In this document: in pieces, positions 26,461-35,667 of the stretch | Numbering within the stretch: position 1 is the first letter of the stretch | Layout: each line of letters opens with the position of its first letter | NCBI GenBank assembly: GCA_045588655.1 | Contig: JAZNEP010000022.1 | Location: 248,001-312,000 of the forward strand | Source of the DNA: SVFI01 sp045588655 | GTDB lineage: Bacteria > Bacillota > Clostridia > Lachnospirales > Lachnospiraceae | Reading direction: 5' to 3' | DNA length: 64,000 nucleotides | The notes under the pieces: generated by a model | Databases searched by the model: none | What the model was told of the DNA's origin: nothing | What the model saw: the letters and a program-made list of their open reading frames with translations, nothing else | Translations under genes and position numbers: made by a program

Positions 26461-27304
26461 AAAAGTATTGCAGGTGACTGCGCTTGCTCTGTTAGTGGGT
26501 ATTCTGATGTTCAGTACAGTGATGGCAGTGCATGCGACCACTATGGATTCCCATTTTGCAGGTGAGACAGAAGATCGTACCAATATAAATGATCCCGGTA
26601 CGGCAGATTCAGCGGAAGAGCTGAGTAATCTTAATATCGCAAATACAATGACAATTACATATGACGATGGAAATGGTACGATAGCCGGACCGATTCGTAT
26701 ATTGATTACGTTGACACTGATAACACTTGCACCTACGTTATTGATTTGTCTCACATCGTATACGCGTATTTTGATTGTTCTTCATTTTACAAGGCAGGCG
26801 TTAAATACCATGTCGGCGCCACCAAATCAGGTAATTATCGGGTTGGCTTTGTTTTTGACTTATTTTATTATGAGTCCGACAATTACACAGATTAACGAGC
26901 AGGCCATCATTCCTTTTGAAGCCGGTCAAATTACGCAGGAGGAGGCCATTGAGATAGGTGCGGAGCCACTACGTGAATTTATGTATAAGCAAACGCAGCA
27001 AAAGGATGCGAAAATGTTTTGCGAGATTGGCGGATATGAGTGGACCGGTGAGCTTGAAGATATTCCGACAAGCGCGCTGATTCCGGCATTTATGGTGAGT
27101 GAAATGCGAACGGCATTTATTATTGGGTTTATCATATATGTTCCGTTTTTGGTAATTGATATGGTTGTTTCATCAGCACTTATGAGTATGGGTATGATGA
27201 TGCTTCCGCCAACAACGATTTCCATGCCGTTTAAGATTTTGCTGTTTGTTTTAGCAGATGGTTGGAATCTTGTGATTGTAAATTTGGTAAAAACGTTTAT
27301 GTAG
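26453..27304 (+). CDS. fliP: Flagellar export gate protein FliP
   Basis: FliP forms the core pentamer of the export gate. The 283 residues begin with a cleavable signal peptide (about 1-28, hydrophobic core ending STVMAVHA). Conserved segments follow: TLAPTLLICLTSYTRILIVLHFTRQAL, the polar middle loop, and a C-terminal membrane pair. The 70 bases after the gene hold nothing recognisable before fliQ. Confidence 0.96.
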   Translation: MNKKVLQVTALALLVGILMFSTVMAVHATTMDSHFAGETEDRTNINDPGTADSAEELSNLNIANTMTITYDDGNGTIAGPIRILITLTLITLAPTLLICLTSYTRILIVLHFTRQALNTMSAPPNQVIIGLALFLTYFIMSPTITQINEQAIIPFEAGQITQEEAIEIGAEPLREFMYKQTQQKDAKMFCEIGGYEWTGELEDIPTSALIPAFMVSEMRTAFIIGFIIYVPFLVIDMVVSSALMSMGMMMLPPTTISMPFKILLFVLADGWNLVIVNLVKTFM

Positions 27305-27374
27305 TACGTGGATGCCCGAAATAAAATAAAAAGAATGAAGTAAAAAGAGAGAAAAGAAATGGAGTGATAAGGGA

Positions 27375-27644
27375 ATGTCAATTGATATGGTCGTACAGAT
27401 TGCCAGCCAGGCTTTGTTTACAATCATCAAAACGGCAGCTCCGTTGTTGCTTGTTTCGCTTGTGCTTGGTCTGGTAATCAGTATTTTTCAGACGGTAACT
27501 TCAATTCAGGAACAGACACTTACGTTTGTTCCTAAGATATTAGGGGTTTTTGTTTCGTTGATGATATTAGGTCATTGGATGTTGACAGAATTGACAACAT
27601 ATATAACGGAATTATGGTCAGATTTTTCAATCTATATAAGGTAG
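27375..27644 (+). CDS. fliQ: Flagellar export gate protein FliQ
   Basis: FliQ is a small export-gate subunit with two membrane helices. It has 89 residues and the conserved VLGLVISIFQTVTSIQEQTLTFVPKI segment linking the two helices. It is four bases from fliR. Confidence 0.95.
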   Translation: MSIDMVVQIASQALFTIIKTAAPLLLVSLVLGLVISIFQTVTSIQEQTLTFVPKILGVFVSLMILGHWMLTELTTYITELWSDFSIYIR

Positions 27645-27648
27645 GATT

Positions 27649-28434
27649 ATGATAGAATACAGTTTTTCGATGCATGAACTTGAACTATTTCTTTTAATAT
27701 TGATCCGTATGACCTGTTTTATCTATGCAGCCCCTTTTTTTGGAATGAACAATACACCGGGGCAGTTTAAAATTGCACTTGGTGTATTTCTTTCTTACCT
27801 TATATATTTTATAACAATGCCGCATGAGCAGGTGATGTATACGACAGTTCTGCAGTATGCGACGATTGTTTTAAAGGAAGCGATTGTCGGGCTGATGATT
27901 GGCTGGGGAGCCAATATATGCAGCTCTATTGTTTTTTTTGCGGGACGCTTAGTTGACATGGAGATAGGGTTTGCAATGGTAAACGCCATGGACCCGACAA
28001 CTAGGGAGAATGTCACGATTACCGGTTTTTATTATCAGTATATGGTAACACTTTTGCTGATTATTTCCGGATTGCATCGATATTTGATTCAGGCAATTGT
28101 GGAAGCCTATGAGTTGATACCGGTCAATGCTGTGGTGTATCGTTCTGATGTGATGCTTGAAACCGTGATTACGTTTATGTCTAAGTACATAAGTATCGGA
28201 TTTCAGATTTGTTTACCGATTTTTTGTACCACCTTGATTATTAGTGTCATACTTGGGATTTTGGCAAAAGTATCGCCGCAGCTGAATATGTTTGCGGTCG
28301 GTATGCAAATTAAAATTTTAATAGGACTTCTGATCATGTTCCTGACAACAGCGATGTTGCCGTATGTTAGTGATTTCATTTATAAGGAGATGAAAGTCAT
28401 GATTGTAGCATTTGTGGAGGCATTGATGCCATGA
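27649..28434 (+). CDS. fliR: Flagellar export gate protein FliR
   Basis: FliR completes the FliPQR core of the export gate. The product has 261 residues with about six hydrophobic helices, beginning with ELELFLLILIRMTCFIYAAPFFG and including the conserved GFAMVNAMDPTTRENVT loop. The last four bases overlap the start of flhB (ATGA), so translation is probably coupled. Confidence 0.95.
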   Translation: MIEYSFSMHELELFLLILIRMTCFIYAAPFFGMNNTPGQFKIALGVFLSYLIYFITMPHEQVMYTTVLQYATIVLKEAIVGLMIGWGANICSSIVFFAGRLVDMEIGFAMVNAMDPTTRENVTITGFYYQYMVTLLLIISGLHRYLIQAIVEAYELIPVNAVVYRSDVMLETVITFMSKYISIGFQICLPIFCTTLIISVILGILAKVSPQLNMFAVGMQIKILIGLLIMFLTTAMLPYVSDFIYKEMKVMIVAFVEALMP

Positions 28435-29540
28435 TGGAGTTAAATCTACAGTTTTTTGCGAAGGAAGGACCCGGAGGGGAAAAAACAGAGGAACCTACAG
28501 CCAAAAAGCTTCAGGATGCCAGAGACGAAGGACAGGTAGCCAAGAGTAGAGAGGTTGCAAATGCAATGACTATGATTGGATTGTTTCTGTTACTGAAGGT
28601 GATTTTGACATTTTTGGGGAATGAGTTTCTGGGGAGTTTTGAGAGCACTTACAATCGCATTCCTTCACTTATTAAAATGCATAATGGGCAGTTGCGTCAT
28701 GGTGACATGACGATGTTATTACAAAGTGCGTTATTGCGCATTGTTATTACAACAGCACCGTTTCTTGCAGTTGGTTTTATCTTATCGTTTATAGCGGATT
28801 TTATTCAAGTAAAATGGCATGTAACGAAGAAACCTTTGCAACCAAAGCTGAGTAAACTTAATCCTATATCTGGATTTAAAAGGATATTTTCTTCGCAATC
28901 GCTGGTCGAGCTGTTGAAATCTTTGTTGAAAATTATACTGGTTGTTTATGTGGTCTATACGACATTGAGAGATCAGTTGGAGTTGATTTACCTGCTTTTT
29001 AATATGCCACTGTGGCAAGGAATTGCAACAGCGGGGGATATTGCAATTAATCTTGGATTGAAAATATCCATTATTTATATTGTGATTGCATTGATTGATT
29101 TTGTGTATCAAAAACGTAAATTTCACGAAGATCAGAAAATGACAAAGCAGGAAGTGAAAGATGAATATAAAAATGCGGAAGGAGATCCGGCGGTGAAAGG
29201 AAAACAGCGTCAGCGTATGCAGGAAGCATCCAGAAGGCGTATGATGCAGGATGTTCCGAAAGCGGATGTTGTAATTACCAATCCGACGCATTTTGCAGTT
29301 GCGATACAGTATGATCTTGAGATTGCACCGGCGCCTGTGGTGTTGGCAAAGGGAGAGGATCATCTTGCTGCGAAGATAAAAGAAGTGGCAAAAGAAAATA
29401 AAGTAGAGATTGTAGAAAACAAACCGCTTGCACGTATGCTTTACTACAATGTCGAGATAGGAGAGCAGGTTCCGCCTGAACTCTATCAGACTGTAGCAGA
29501 GGTGCTGGCAATGGTATACCATATCAAAGGTAAGATATAA
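28431..29540 (+). CDS. flhB: Flagellar export switch protein FlhB
   Basis: FlhB is the export-gate protein whose self-cleavage changes substrate class from rod/hook to filament. It has four membrane helices and a cytoplasmic domain with the cleavage motif NPTH (Asn284-His287). The N-terminus (EKTEEPTAKKLQDARDEGQVAKSREV) is typical. It has 369 residues. Its partner in hook-length control, FliK, is encoded upstream in the same cluster. Confidence 0.97.
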   Translation: MMELNLQFFAKEGPGGEKTEEPTAKKLQDARDEGQVAKSREVANAMTMIGLFLLLKVILTFLGNEFLGSFESTYNRIPSLIKMHNGQLRHGDMTMLLQSALLRIVITTAPFLAVGFILSFIADFIQVKWHVTKKPLQPKLSKLNPISGFKRIFSSQSLVELLKSLLKIILVVYVVYTTLRDQLELIYLLFNMPLWQGIATAGDIAINLGLKISIIYIVIALIDFVYQKRKFHEDQKMTKQEVKDEYKNAEGDPAVKGKQRQRMQEASRRRMMQDVPKADVVITNPTHFAVAIQYDLEIAPAPVVLAKGEDHLAAKIKEVAKENKVEIVENKPLARMLYYNVEIGEQVPPELYQTVAEVLAMVYHIKGKI

Positions 29541-29580
29541 AAAGCAAGAATCATAACATCAGAGGAAGGAAGGTGACGGA

Positions 29581-31614
29581 ATGAAAAAAGCAGATATCGC
29601 AGTGGCGGCATATGTCCTTGCTGCATTTATCATGTTAATTGTTCCGATTAAATCCGGTCTTCTTGATGTTCTTCTGGCATGTAATATTGCGGTTGCATTT
29701 ACAATTATGTTTGGATCGATGTTTGCCAGAGAAGCACTTGATATGTCATATTATCCGACGATGCTTCTTTTTACCACCATTTTTCGAATTGCATTGAATG
29801 TTTCTTCCACCAGACTTATTCTGACAACGGGAGATCCGGGAAATGTAGTGCGGACGTTCGGTGAGTTTGTAGGTGGTAACGATTTGATTATGGGAGCCAT
29901 CGTTTTTATAATTTTGATTATTATACAGTTTATGGTAATCAATAAAGGTTCTGAGCGTGTGGCAGAAGTGACAGCCAGGTTTACGCTTGATGCTATGCCG
30001 GGTAAACAGATGGCAATTGATGCAGATCTAAATACCGGAGCCATTACAGATAAACAAGCAAAGGAACGCCGTGATAAAATCCAGCAAGAAGCCAGCTTTT
30101 TTGGTTCCATGGATGGTGCGGTGAAATACGTAAAAGGAGACGCGACAGCAGGACTTATCATTACAGCAGTTAATATTATTGGCGGTATTTTGATGGGTGT
30201 GTTGCGTCAGAATATGGAGATTACGGATGCACTGGAGACATATGCGGTGCTTACCATCGGTGATGGTCTGGTCAGTCAGATTCCTTCCCTGCTTATTTCG
30301 TTATCAACAGGTATTCTTGTTACGAAGGGAAGTAAAGATGCTGATTTTGGATCTGTTATGATAAAACAGCTCTTTGGTTTGCCAAAAACGATGTATCTCG
30401 TCGGTGCTGTTTTGATTGGACTTGGAATTATAACACCGCTCAATACGATTATTTTCCTGTCGGTTGGAGTTTTGTTTGTGGTATGCGGACGTATGATGGC
30501 AGGAACAATAGAGATGGCACAAATTGAAAGTGAGGCCAACGAAGAGGAGATGGCTGTTGAAGAAATCCGTCAGCCGGAAAATGTAACTTCTCTTTTGCAG
30601 GTGGACCCAATCGAACTCGAATTTGGTTATGGCATTATTCCACTGGCGGATGTAAATCAAGGTGGAGATTTATTGGATCGTGTGGTTATGATTCGTAGAC
30701 AGATTGCGTTAGAGCTTGGTACCATTGTTCCAATTATACGTTTGCGAGATAATATCCAGTTAAATCCAAATCAGTATATTATAAAAATTAAAGGAATACA
30801 GGTGAGTGAAGGAGAGATTCTGTTTGACCATTATATGGCGATGAATCCGGGATATGTGGAAGAAGAAATCACAGGAATACGTACCTTTGAACCATCCTTC
30901 CACCTGCCGGCGGTATGGATTACGGAAGGGCAGAGAGAGCGTGCGGAAAGTCTGGGGTATACGGTAGTAGATCCGCCATCAATTATAGCAACGCATCTGA
31001 CAGAAGTGATTCGTCAGCATATTGCAGAGCTTTTGAGTCGTCAGGATGTACAAAATCTGGTGGACAATCTGCGAGAAAGCAATCCTTCCATTGTGGAAGA
31101 ACTGGTGCCAAAAATGCTTGGTTTGGGAGAAGTGCAGAAGGTGTTGCAGAATCTGCTTAGCGAGGGGATTTCCATTAGAGACCTTCTCACAATTTTTGAA
31201 ACGTTGGCAGATTATTCTCCGACAACCCGTGATACGGATATTTTAACAGAGTATGCACGTCAAAGTCTCAAGAGAGCGATTTCGGCAAGGTATTTCCCTC
31301 AAAATGAGACGACGAGTGTAGTAACACTGGATCCGAATGTAGAGCAGGAAATTATGGGAAGTGTGAAGCAGACAGAACAGGGAGCTTACCTGACACTGGC
31401 GCCGGAGCGCACAAAAGCGATTATGGCATCTGTGCAGTCAGAGGTTGAAAAGCTGGAAAGTCTCGGTAAAAACCCGATTATTATTACATCGCCAATCGTG
31501 AGAATGTACTTCAAACGTTTGACGGAGGATTATTTCAGAGATCTGATTGTGGTCTCTTACAATGAAGTGGAAACGAATGTAGAATTACAATCTGTGGGGA
31601 TGGTGAGTGCATAA
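29581..31614 (+). CDS. flhA: Flagellar export protein FlhA
   Basis: FlhA is the largest export-gate subunit and uses the proton motive force. The 677 residues comprise eight N-terminal membrane helices with the FHIPEP-family loop (ARFTLDAMPGKQMAIDADLNTG, then QEASFFGSMDGA) and a C-terminal cytoplasmic domain that receives chaperone-substrate complexes. A strong GGAAGGTGA precedes the ATG. Its stop is directly followed by the flhF start. Confidence 0.97.
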   Translation: MKKADIAVAAYVLAAFIMLIVPIKSGLLDVLLACNIAVAFTIMFGSMFAREALDMSYYPTMLLFTTIFRIALNVSSTRLILTTGDPGNVVRTFGEFVGGNDLIMGAIVFIILIIIQFMVINKGSERVAEVTARFTLDAMPGKQMAIDADLNTGAITDKQAKERRDKIQQEASFFGSMDGAVKYVKGDATAGLIITAVNIIGGILMGVLRQNMEITDALETYAVLTIGDGLVSQIPSLLISLSTGILVTKGSKDADFGSVMIKQLFGLPKTMYLVGAVLIGLGIITPLNTIIFLSVGVLFVVCGRMMAGTIEMAQIESEANEEEMAVEEIRQPENVTSLLQVDPIELEFGYGIIPLADVNQGGDLLDRVVMIRRQIALELGTIVPIIRLRDNIQLNPNQYIIKIKGIQVSEGEILFDHYMAMNPGYVEEEITGIRTFEPSFHLPAVWITEGQRERAESLGYTVVDPPSIIATHLTEVIRQHIAELLSRQDVQNLVDNLRESNPSIVEELVPKMLGLGEVQKVLQNLLSEGISIRDLLTIFETLADYSPTTRDTDILTEYARQSLKRAISARYFPQNETTSVVTLDPNVEQEIMGSVKQTEQGAYLTLAPERTKAIMASVQSEVEKLESLGKNPIIITSPIVRMYFKRLTEDYFRDLIVVSYNEVETNVELQSVGMVSA

Positions 31615-32889
31615 ATGATCATAAAGAAGTTTCAGGGAAAAACAGAAGAAGAAGCAATGGCGGCAGCCAAAAAAGAGCTTGGTGGCTCCGTTGTTCTTAT
31701 GAATGTGAAACAGATGAAGAAAAAAGGTCTTTTCAGCATTTTTAAGCCACAATTGGTTGAAGTGACGGTAGCGCTGGAAGAAGAAGAACAGGATTCTTCA
31801 GCAACTTTTAAATCAGCAGTAGCAGCAGTGAGTGAGATTGCAAAGCAACAGGTGCAAAAGGAAGATACCCAGCCAAAGGCAGAAAAGAAAGACGTGGAGT
31901 CCAAAGAAGCGGAGAGAAAAGTAACAGAACGCGTAGTAGAATCCAAATCCAAAGAAGAGACGCCAAAGACTGAGAAAACCAAAACAGACAGTGCGGAAAA
32001 CGGGATTGAAGAAAGACTCAATACCCTCCAAAGTATGCTTGAGAAACAAATTGGACGAAAAGAAGAGCCGAAAGAGGGCGAGAAAAATGAGAATGTCGAA
32101 GTCTTCAGATTGTTATACAATGTTATGATGGAAAATGAGTTGGATGAAAAATATGCCAATCAGCTGATTGATGACTTAGACAAGACCATGAAACCGAATA
32201 TGCCGATTGATTTTATTTTGTCCACTGTTTATCAGAAAATGGTGTTAAAGTTTGGAAATCCATGTGCGATTATGCCGGCAAAAAAAGGACCGAAGGTGAT
32301 ATATTTTATTGGACCTACCGGAGTGGGAAAAACAACAACAATTGCAAAAATTGCTTCCAAACTGTCGGTAGAACAGAAGAAGAAAATAGCATTGCTGACA
32401 GCAGATACATATCGAATTGCAGCGGCTGAGCAGCTTCGCACATATGCAAGTATTTTAGAAGTACCGTTCCGTGTCATTTACACGGCGTCGGAACTTTTGA
32501 CAGCGATTGGAGATTTTAAAGAATATGACTATATTCTGGTGGATACGGCCGGTCACTCGCACCATAATACAGAACTGAAGGAGAGCATGAGAGAAATGAT
32601 AGATATTCTTGATGCTCCTACGGAAAAGGATGTTTATCTTGTTTTGAGTGCAACAACTAAATATAGAGATTTGATTAGTATTGCAGATTCATATAAAGAG
32701 TTTACAGATTATCATCTGATTTTTACGAAACTGGATGAAACGACAACATTAGGAAATTTATTAAATATGAAGCTATATACGGGTGCATCCATGTCCTACG
32801 TTACATGCGGACAAAATGTTCCGGATGATATTGCTGATTTTAATGCGCAGGAGACAGTAAAGTTACTTCTTGGCGGGGGAAGACTATAA
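31615..32889 (+). CDS. flhF: Flagellar placement GTPase FlhF
   Basis: FlhF is an SRP-type GTPase that sets where, and with FlhG how many, flagella are built. The 424 residues have an N-terminal basic domain and a Lys/Glu-rich linker (about 90-150). The SRP G-domain follows, with P-loop GPTGVGKTTT (about 233-242), LLTADTYRIAAAEQL, DTAGHSHHN and TKLDET. The ATG follows the flhA stop with no gap. Confidence 0.96.
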   Translation: MIIKKFQGKTEEEAMAAAKKELGGSVVLMNVKQMKKKGLFSIFKPQLVEVTVALEEEEQDSSATFKSAVAAVSEIAKQQVQKEDTQPKAEKKDVESKEAERKVTERVVESKSKEETPKTEKTKTDSAENGIEERLNTLQSMLEKQIGRKEEPKEGEKNENVEVFRLLYNVMMENELDEKYANQLIDDLDKTMKPNMPIDFILSTVYQKMVLKFGNPCAIMPAKKGPKVIYFIGPTGVGKTTTIAKIASKLSVEQKKKIALLTADTYRIAAAEQLRTYASILEVPFRVIYTASELLTAIGDFKEYDYILVDTAGHSHHNTELKESMREMIDILDAPTEKDVYLVLSATTKYRDLISIADSYKEFTDYHLIFTKLDETTTLGNLLNMKLYTGASMSYVTCGQNVPDDIADFNAQETVKLLLGGGRL

Positions 32890-32915
32890 GAAGTGACGAA
32901 AGGATGGTGTAAAAG

Positions 32916-33824
32916 GTGGATCAGGCTCAGCAGCTTAGAAATATAATAAAGATGAATCAGACTAGTAGCAGACCGCTTGCAAGGGTGATTACCGTAACAA
33001 GTGGAAAAGGCGGCGTAGGGAAGTCGAATGTCTCAATCAATCTTGCGATTCAGTTTCGAAAACTTGGACAGAGAGTAATTATTTTGGATGCAGATTTCGG
33101 GTTGGCCAATATCGAGATTATGTTTGGTACAGTGCCGAAGCATAACTTATGTGATTTAATTTACCAAGGGAAAGAAATAACAGAGATTATTACCTGGGGG
33201 CCTGGAGAGGTTGGATTTATATCCGGAGGGTCAGGAATTGCAGGACTATCAAATTTGAACAAAGAATATTTGACTTATATCATTCAAAATCTTGCAAAAC
33301 TCGATTCCATAGCGGATGTAATTATAATTGATACAGGAGCAGGAATTTCAGATGCGGTTTTAGACTTTCTTGTGGCAAGTGGTGAAATCGTATTAGTTAC
33401 GACACCGGAGCCAACATCAATTACGGATTCTTATTCACTTTTGAAATCATTGAATCGTCATCCGCGTTTCAGCAGAGAAATGACGCAGATTAAGGTGCTT
33501 GCAAACCGAGTGGATCATCCACAGGACGGTAGGCTTTTATATCAGAAATTAAATACGGTAGTATCAAGATATTTGAAGTTGCCGCTTGGATATCTTGGAT
33601 CAATACCGCAGGATACGCAACTTAGCCAAGCGGTAATGCAACAAAAGCCGGTGTCGCTTCAAAATGCCAATGCCAAATCGTCGAGGGCATTTGAAGAGAT
33701 TACAAGAATTATGATGTACGGAGAAGAGTCTGTACAGATTAAAAAGCGCGGTATGGCTGCATTTTTCTCGCATATTGTAGCGAATCGAAAGATAATGTCA
33801 CCGGATTACAACAGCGGCCAATAA
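32916..33824 (+). CDS. flhG: MinD-like ATPase FlhG
   Basis: FlhG (YlxH) is the ParA/MinD-family partner of FlhF that limits flagellar number and delivers C-ring parts. The 302 residues have a deviant Walker A TSGKGGVGKSN (about 28-38), the switch motif LDADFGLANI, and IDTGAGIS. Translation starts at GTG after AAGGATGG. An N-terminal Gln-rich helix (MDQAQQLRNIIKMNQ), like the FlhF-activating helix, is present. Confidence 0.95.
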   Translation: MDQAQQLRNIIKMNQTSSRPLARVITVTSGKGGVGKSNVSINLAIQFRKLGQRVIILDADFGLANIEIMFGTVPKHNLCDLIYQGKEITEIITWGPGEVGFISGGSGIAGLSNLNKEYLTYIIQNLAKLDSIADVIIIDTGAGISDAVLDFLVASGEIVLVTTPEPTSITDSYSLLKSLNRHPRFSREMTQIKVLANRVDHPQDGRLLYQKLNTVVSRYLKLPLGYLGSIPQDTQLSQAVMQQKPVSLQNANAKSSRAFEEITRIMMYGEESVQIKKRGMAAFFSHIVANRKIMSPDYNSGQ

Positions 33825-33868
33825 GAGATATTGTGAATTAAAATTGAAACATAAAAGGTGGATTGTAC

Positions 33869-34591
33869 ATGCTGACAAGATATGTAAAACCCGGAGAAAA
33901 AGTTGAATTACAGACAATAGAGAGATCAATACTGGGCAAAGCGGCGGACAGAAAGGCTTATGTGTCTAGAATATACGATGTGATTTCAGATGAACAGATT
34001 GAAATTCTGATGCCGATTGAGAAAACAAAATTAATTCTTTTACCGATAGATGGAGAATATGATGTTTGTTTTTATACATCGCAAGGATTGTATCAGTGCT
34101 ATGTTAGGATTGTGGATCGTTATAAGGCAGGTAACACATTTATTCTTTTATGTGAGCCGACCACGGAATTGCAAAAACATCAGCGAAGAGAATATTATCG
34201 ATTTGCATGCATACTCAATATGCGTAGCAGGGAATTGATGGAAGAAGAATTGAAAGCTCTGGAAAAAAATGAGCTGGAGATAGAAGAGGGACTTCCGCTC
34301 CACAACAGTGTGATGGTGGACATTGGCGGTGGAGGTGTCCGTTTTATGTCCAAGTACCGGTATGAGAAAGATGCGTTGATTTATCTGACGTATCAGTTGC
34401 CTATAAAAGGAAAAGAAAAGACATATGAGCTTGTAGGACAGGTATTATCAGCGAATCCGATTGAGAACAGACCGGGAGAGTATGAGCATAGACTAAAATA
34501 TATCAAAATAGAAAATTCAGAGAGAGAAGAAATAATACGTTACATTTTTGAAGAAGAAAGAAAGAATAGGCAAAGAAAAAATGGAATGTAA
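33869..34591 (+). CDS. ycgR: PilZ-domain flagellar brake protein (YcgR-like)
   Basis: YcgR-type proteins bind cyclic di-GMP and slow the motor or stator. The 240 residues contain an N-terminal YcgR-like beta domain (about 1-105) and a PilZ domain starting with HQRREYYRF, which supplies the Arg motif. The second PilZ motif reads DIGGGG, with Gly where Ser is usual (D/N-x-S-x-x-G). Start at ATG 33869, seven bases after AAAAGGTGG. It sits between flhG and cheB, a place empty in B. subtilis, and overlaps cheB by 11 bases. Confidence 0.87.
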   Translation: MLTRYVKPGEKVELQTIERSILGKAADRKAYVSRIYDVISDEQIEILMPIEKTKLILLPIDGEYDVCFYTSQGLYQCYVRIVDRYKAGNTFILLCEPTTELQKHQRREYYRFACILNMRSRELMEEELKALEKNELEIEEGLPLHNSVMVDIGGGGVRFMSKYRYEKDALIYLTYQLPIKGKEKTYELVGQVLSANPIENRPGEYEHRLKYIKIENSEREEIIRYIFEEERKNRQRKNGM

Positions 34592-35663
34592 TAAGAAAAA
34601 AATATTACTAATTGATGACTCTGCACTCATGAGAAGAATAGTGTATGATATAATAGCATTAGATGACAGTTTCTTTGTGCAGGACATGGCGGCAAATGGC
34701 GAAGAAGCAATCGCATTGTTAAAGAAAAATCGGTATGATGCGGTGGTGTTAGACATCGTTATGCCGAAGCTGGATGGCATTGGTGTACTAAGGCGGATAA
34801 AAGAGCTGGGAATTGTCGCAAATGTGATTGTTTTCAGCACTTTGACGACCGAAGGAGCAGAAATCACAATAAAAGCACTGGAACTTGGAGCAATAGATTT
34901 TGTACATAAACCAAGTACGATTATGGGGGCAAAATCAGAAGCTTTTATTGAAAATTTTTTGTCGGTTTTGCGATGTGCCGTAAATTCGCAGGCGATTTTG
35001 CCTAAGAGAGAAGTGCAGTCGATTAGGCCAAAGAGAGAGGTACAGCCGGTAAAAAAGAAATTAGGGGATGCCGTTCGTAAAAGCAGTGGCAACACCGTTG
35101 TCGCGATTGCAAGCTCTACCGGGGGACCGAAGGCATTGCAGGATGTGATACCTTATATTCCGGCAAATTTTGATGCACCAGTTCTTATCGTACAGCATAT
35201 GCCCCAGGGATTTACAGCTTCTTTAGCAAAGCGTTTAAATGAGCTGAGTGAGCTAAATGTTGTGGAAGCGGAAGACGGTATGGAGATATGCGGTGGTAAT
35301 GTATATCTGGCAAAGGGTGGCATGCATATGGAGGTGGTGTTTGCAGGTGGCAAGCACTATATCGCACTAAAGGAAGGGCCGACGAGAGAAGGGGTTCGCC
35401 CGTGTGCCAATTTTATGTATGAAACGCTGGCCGCGTCAAAATATGACAGAGTGGTATGTGCGGTTCTCACAGGTATGGGAGCAGACGGAACAGAAGGAAT
35501 CCAAAACCTGGCAAAGAAGAAAGAGATATATGTCATCGCGCAGGAAAAAGAATCCTGTGCAGTCTACGGAATGCCGAGAAGTATCGTTGAAACCGGTATG
35601 GTAGATCAGATAGAACCATTAGACAAGATAGCGTCAGCTATTATTTTAAACATGGGGGTATAG
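34581..35663 (+). CDS. cheB: Chemotaxis methylesterase CheB
   Basis: CheB removes methyl groups from, and deamidates, chemoreceptors when phosphorylated by CheA. It has a receiver domain (DD pair at residues 12-13, phosphorylation site Asp58 in VVLDIVMPKLDG), a basic linker and a methylesterase domain with IASSTGGPKAL, QHMP and TGMGADG motifs (Ser-His-Asp triad). I chose ATG 34581; an earlier TTG lies deep in the upstream gene. The ribosome binding site (AGG) is weak, and the overlap with the PilZ gene suggests coupling. Confidence 0.95.
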   Translation: MECNKKKILLIDDSALMRRIVYDIIALDDSFFVQDMAANGEEAIALLKKNRYDAVVLDIVMPKLDGIGVLRRIKELGIVANVIVFSTLTTEGAEITIKALELGAIDFVHKPSTIMGAKSEAFIENFLSVLRCAVNSQAILPKREVQSIRPKREVQPVKKKLGDAVRKSSGNTVVAIASSTGGPKALQDVIPYIPANFDAPVLIVQHMPQGFTASLAKRLNELSELNVVEAEDGMEICGGNVYLAKGGMHMEVVFAGGKHYIALKEGPTREGVRPCANFMYETLAASKYDRVVCAVLTGMGADGTEGIQNLAKKKEIYVIAQEKESCAVYGMPRSIVETGMVDQIEPLDKIASAIILNMGV

Positions 35664-35667
35664 TGAT

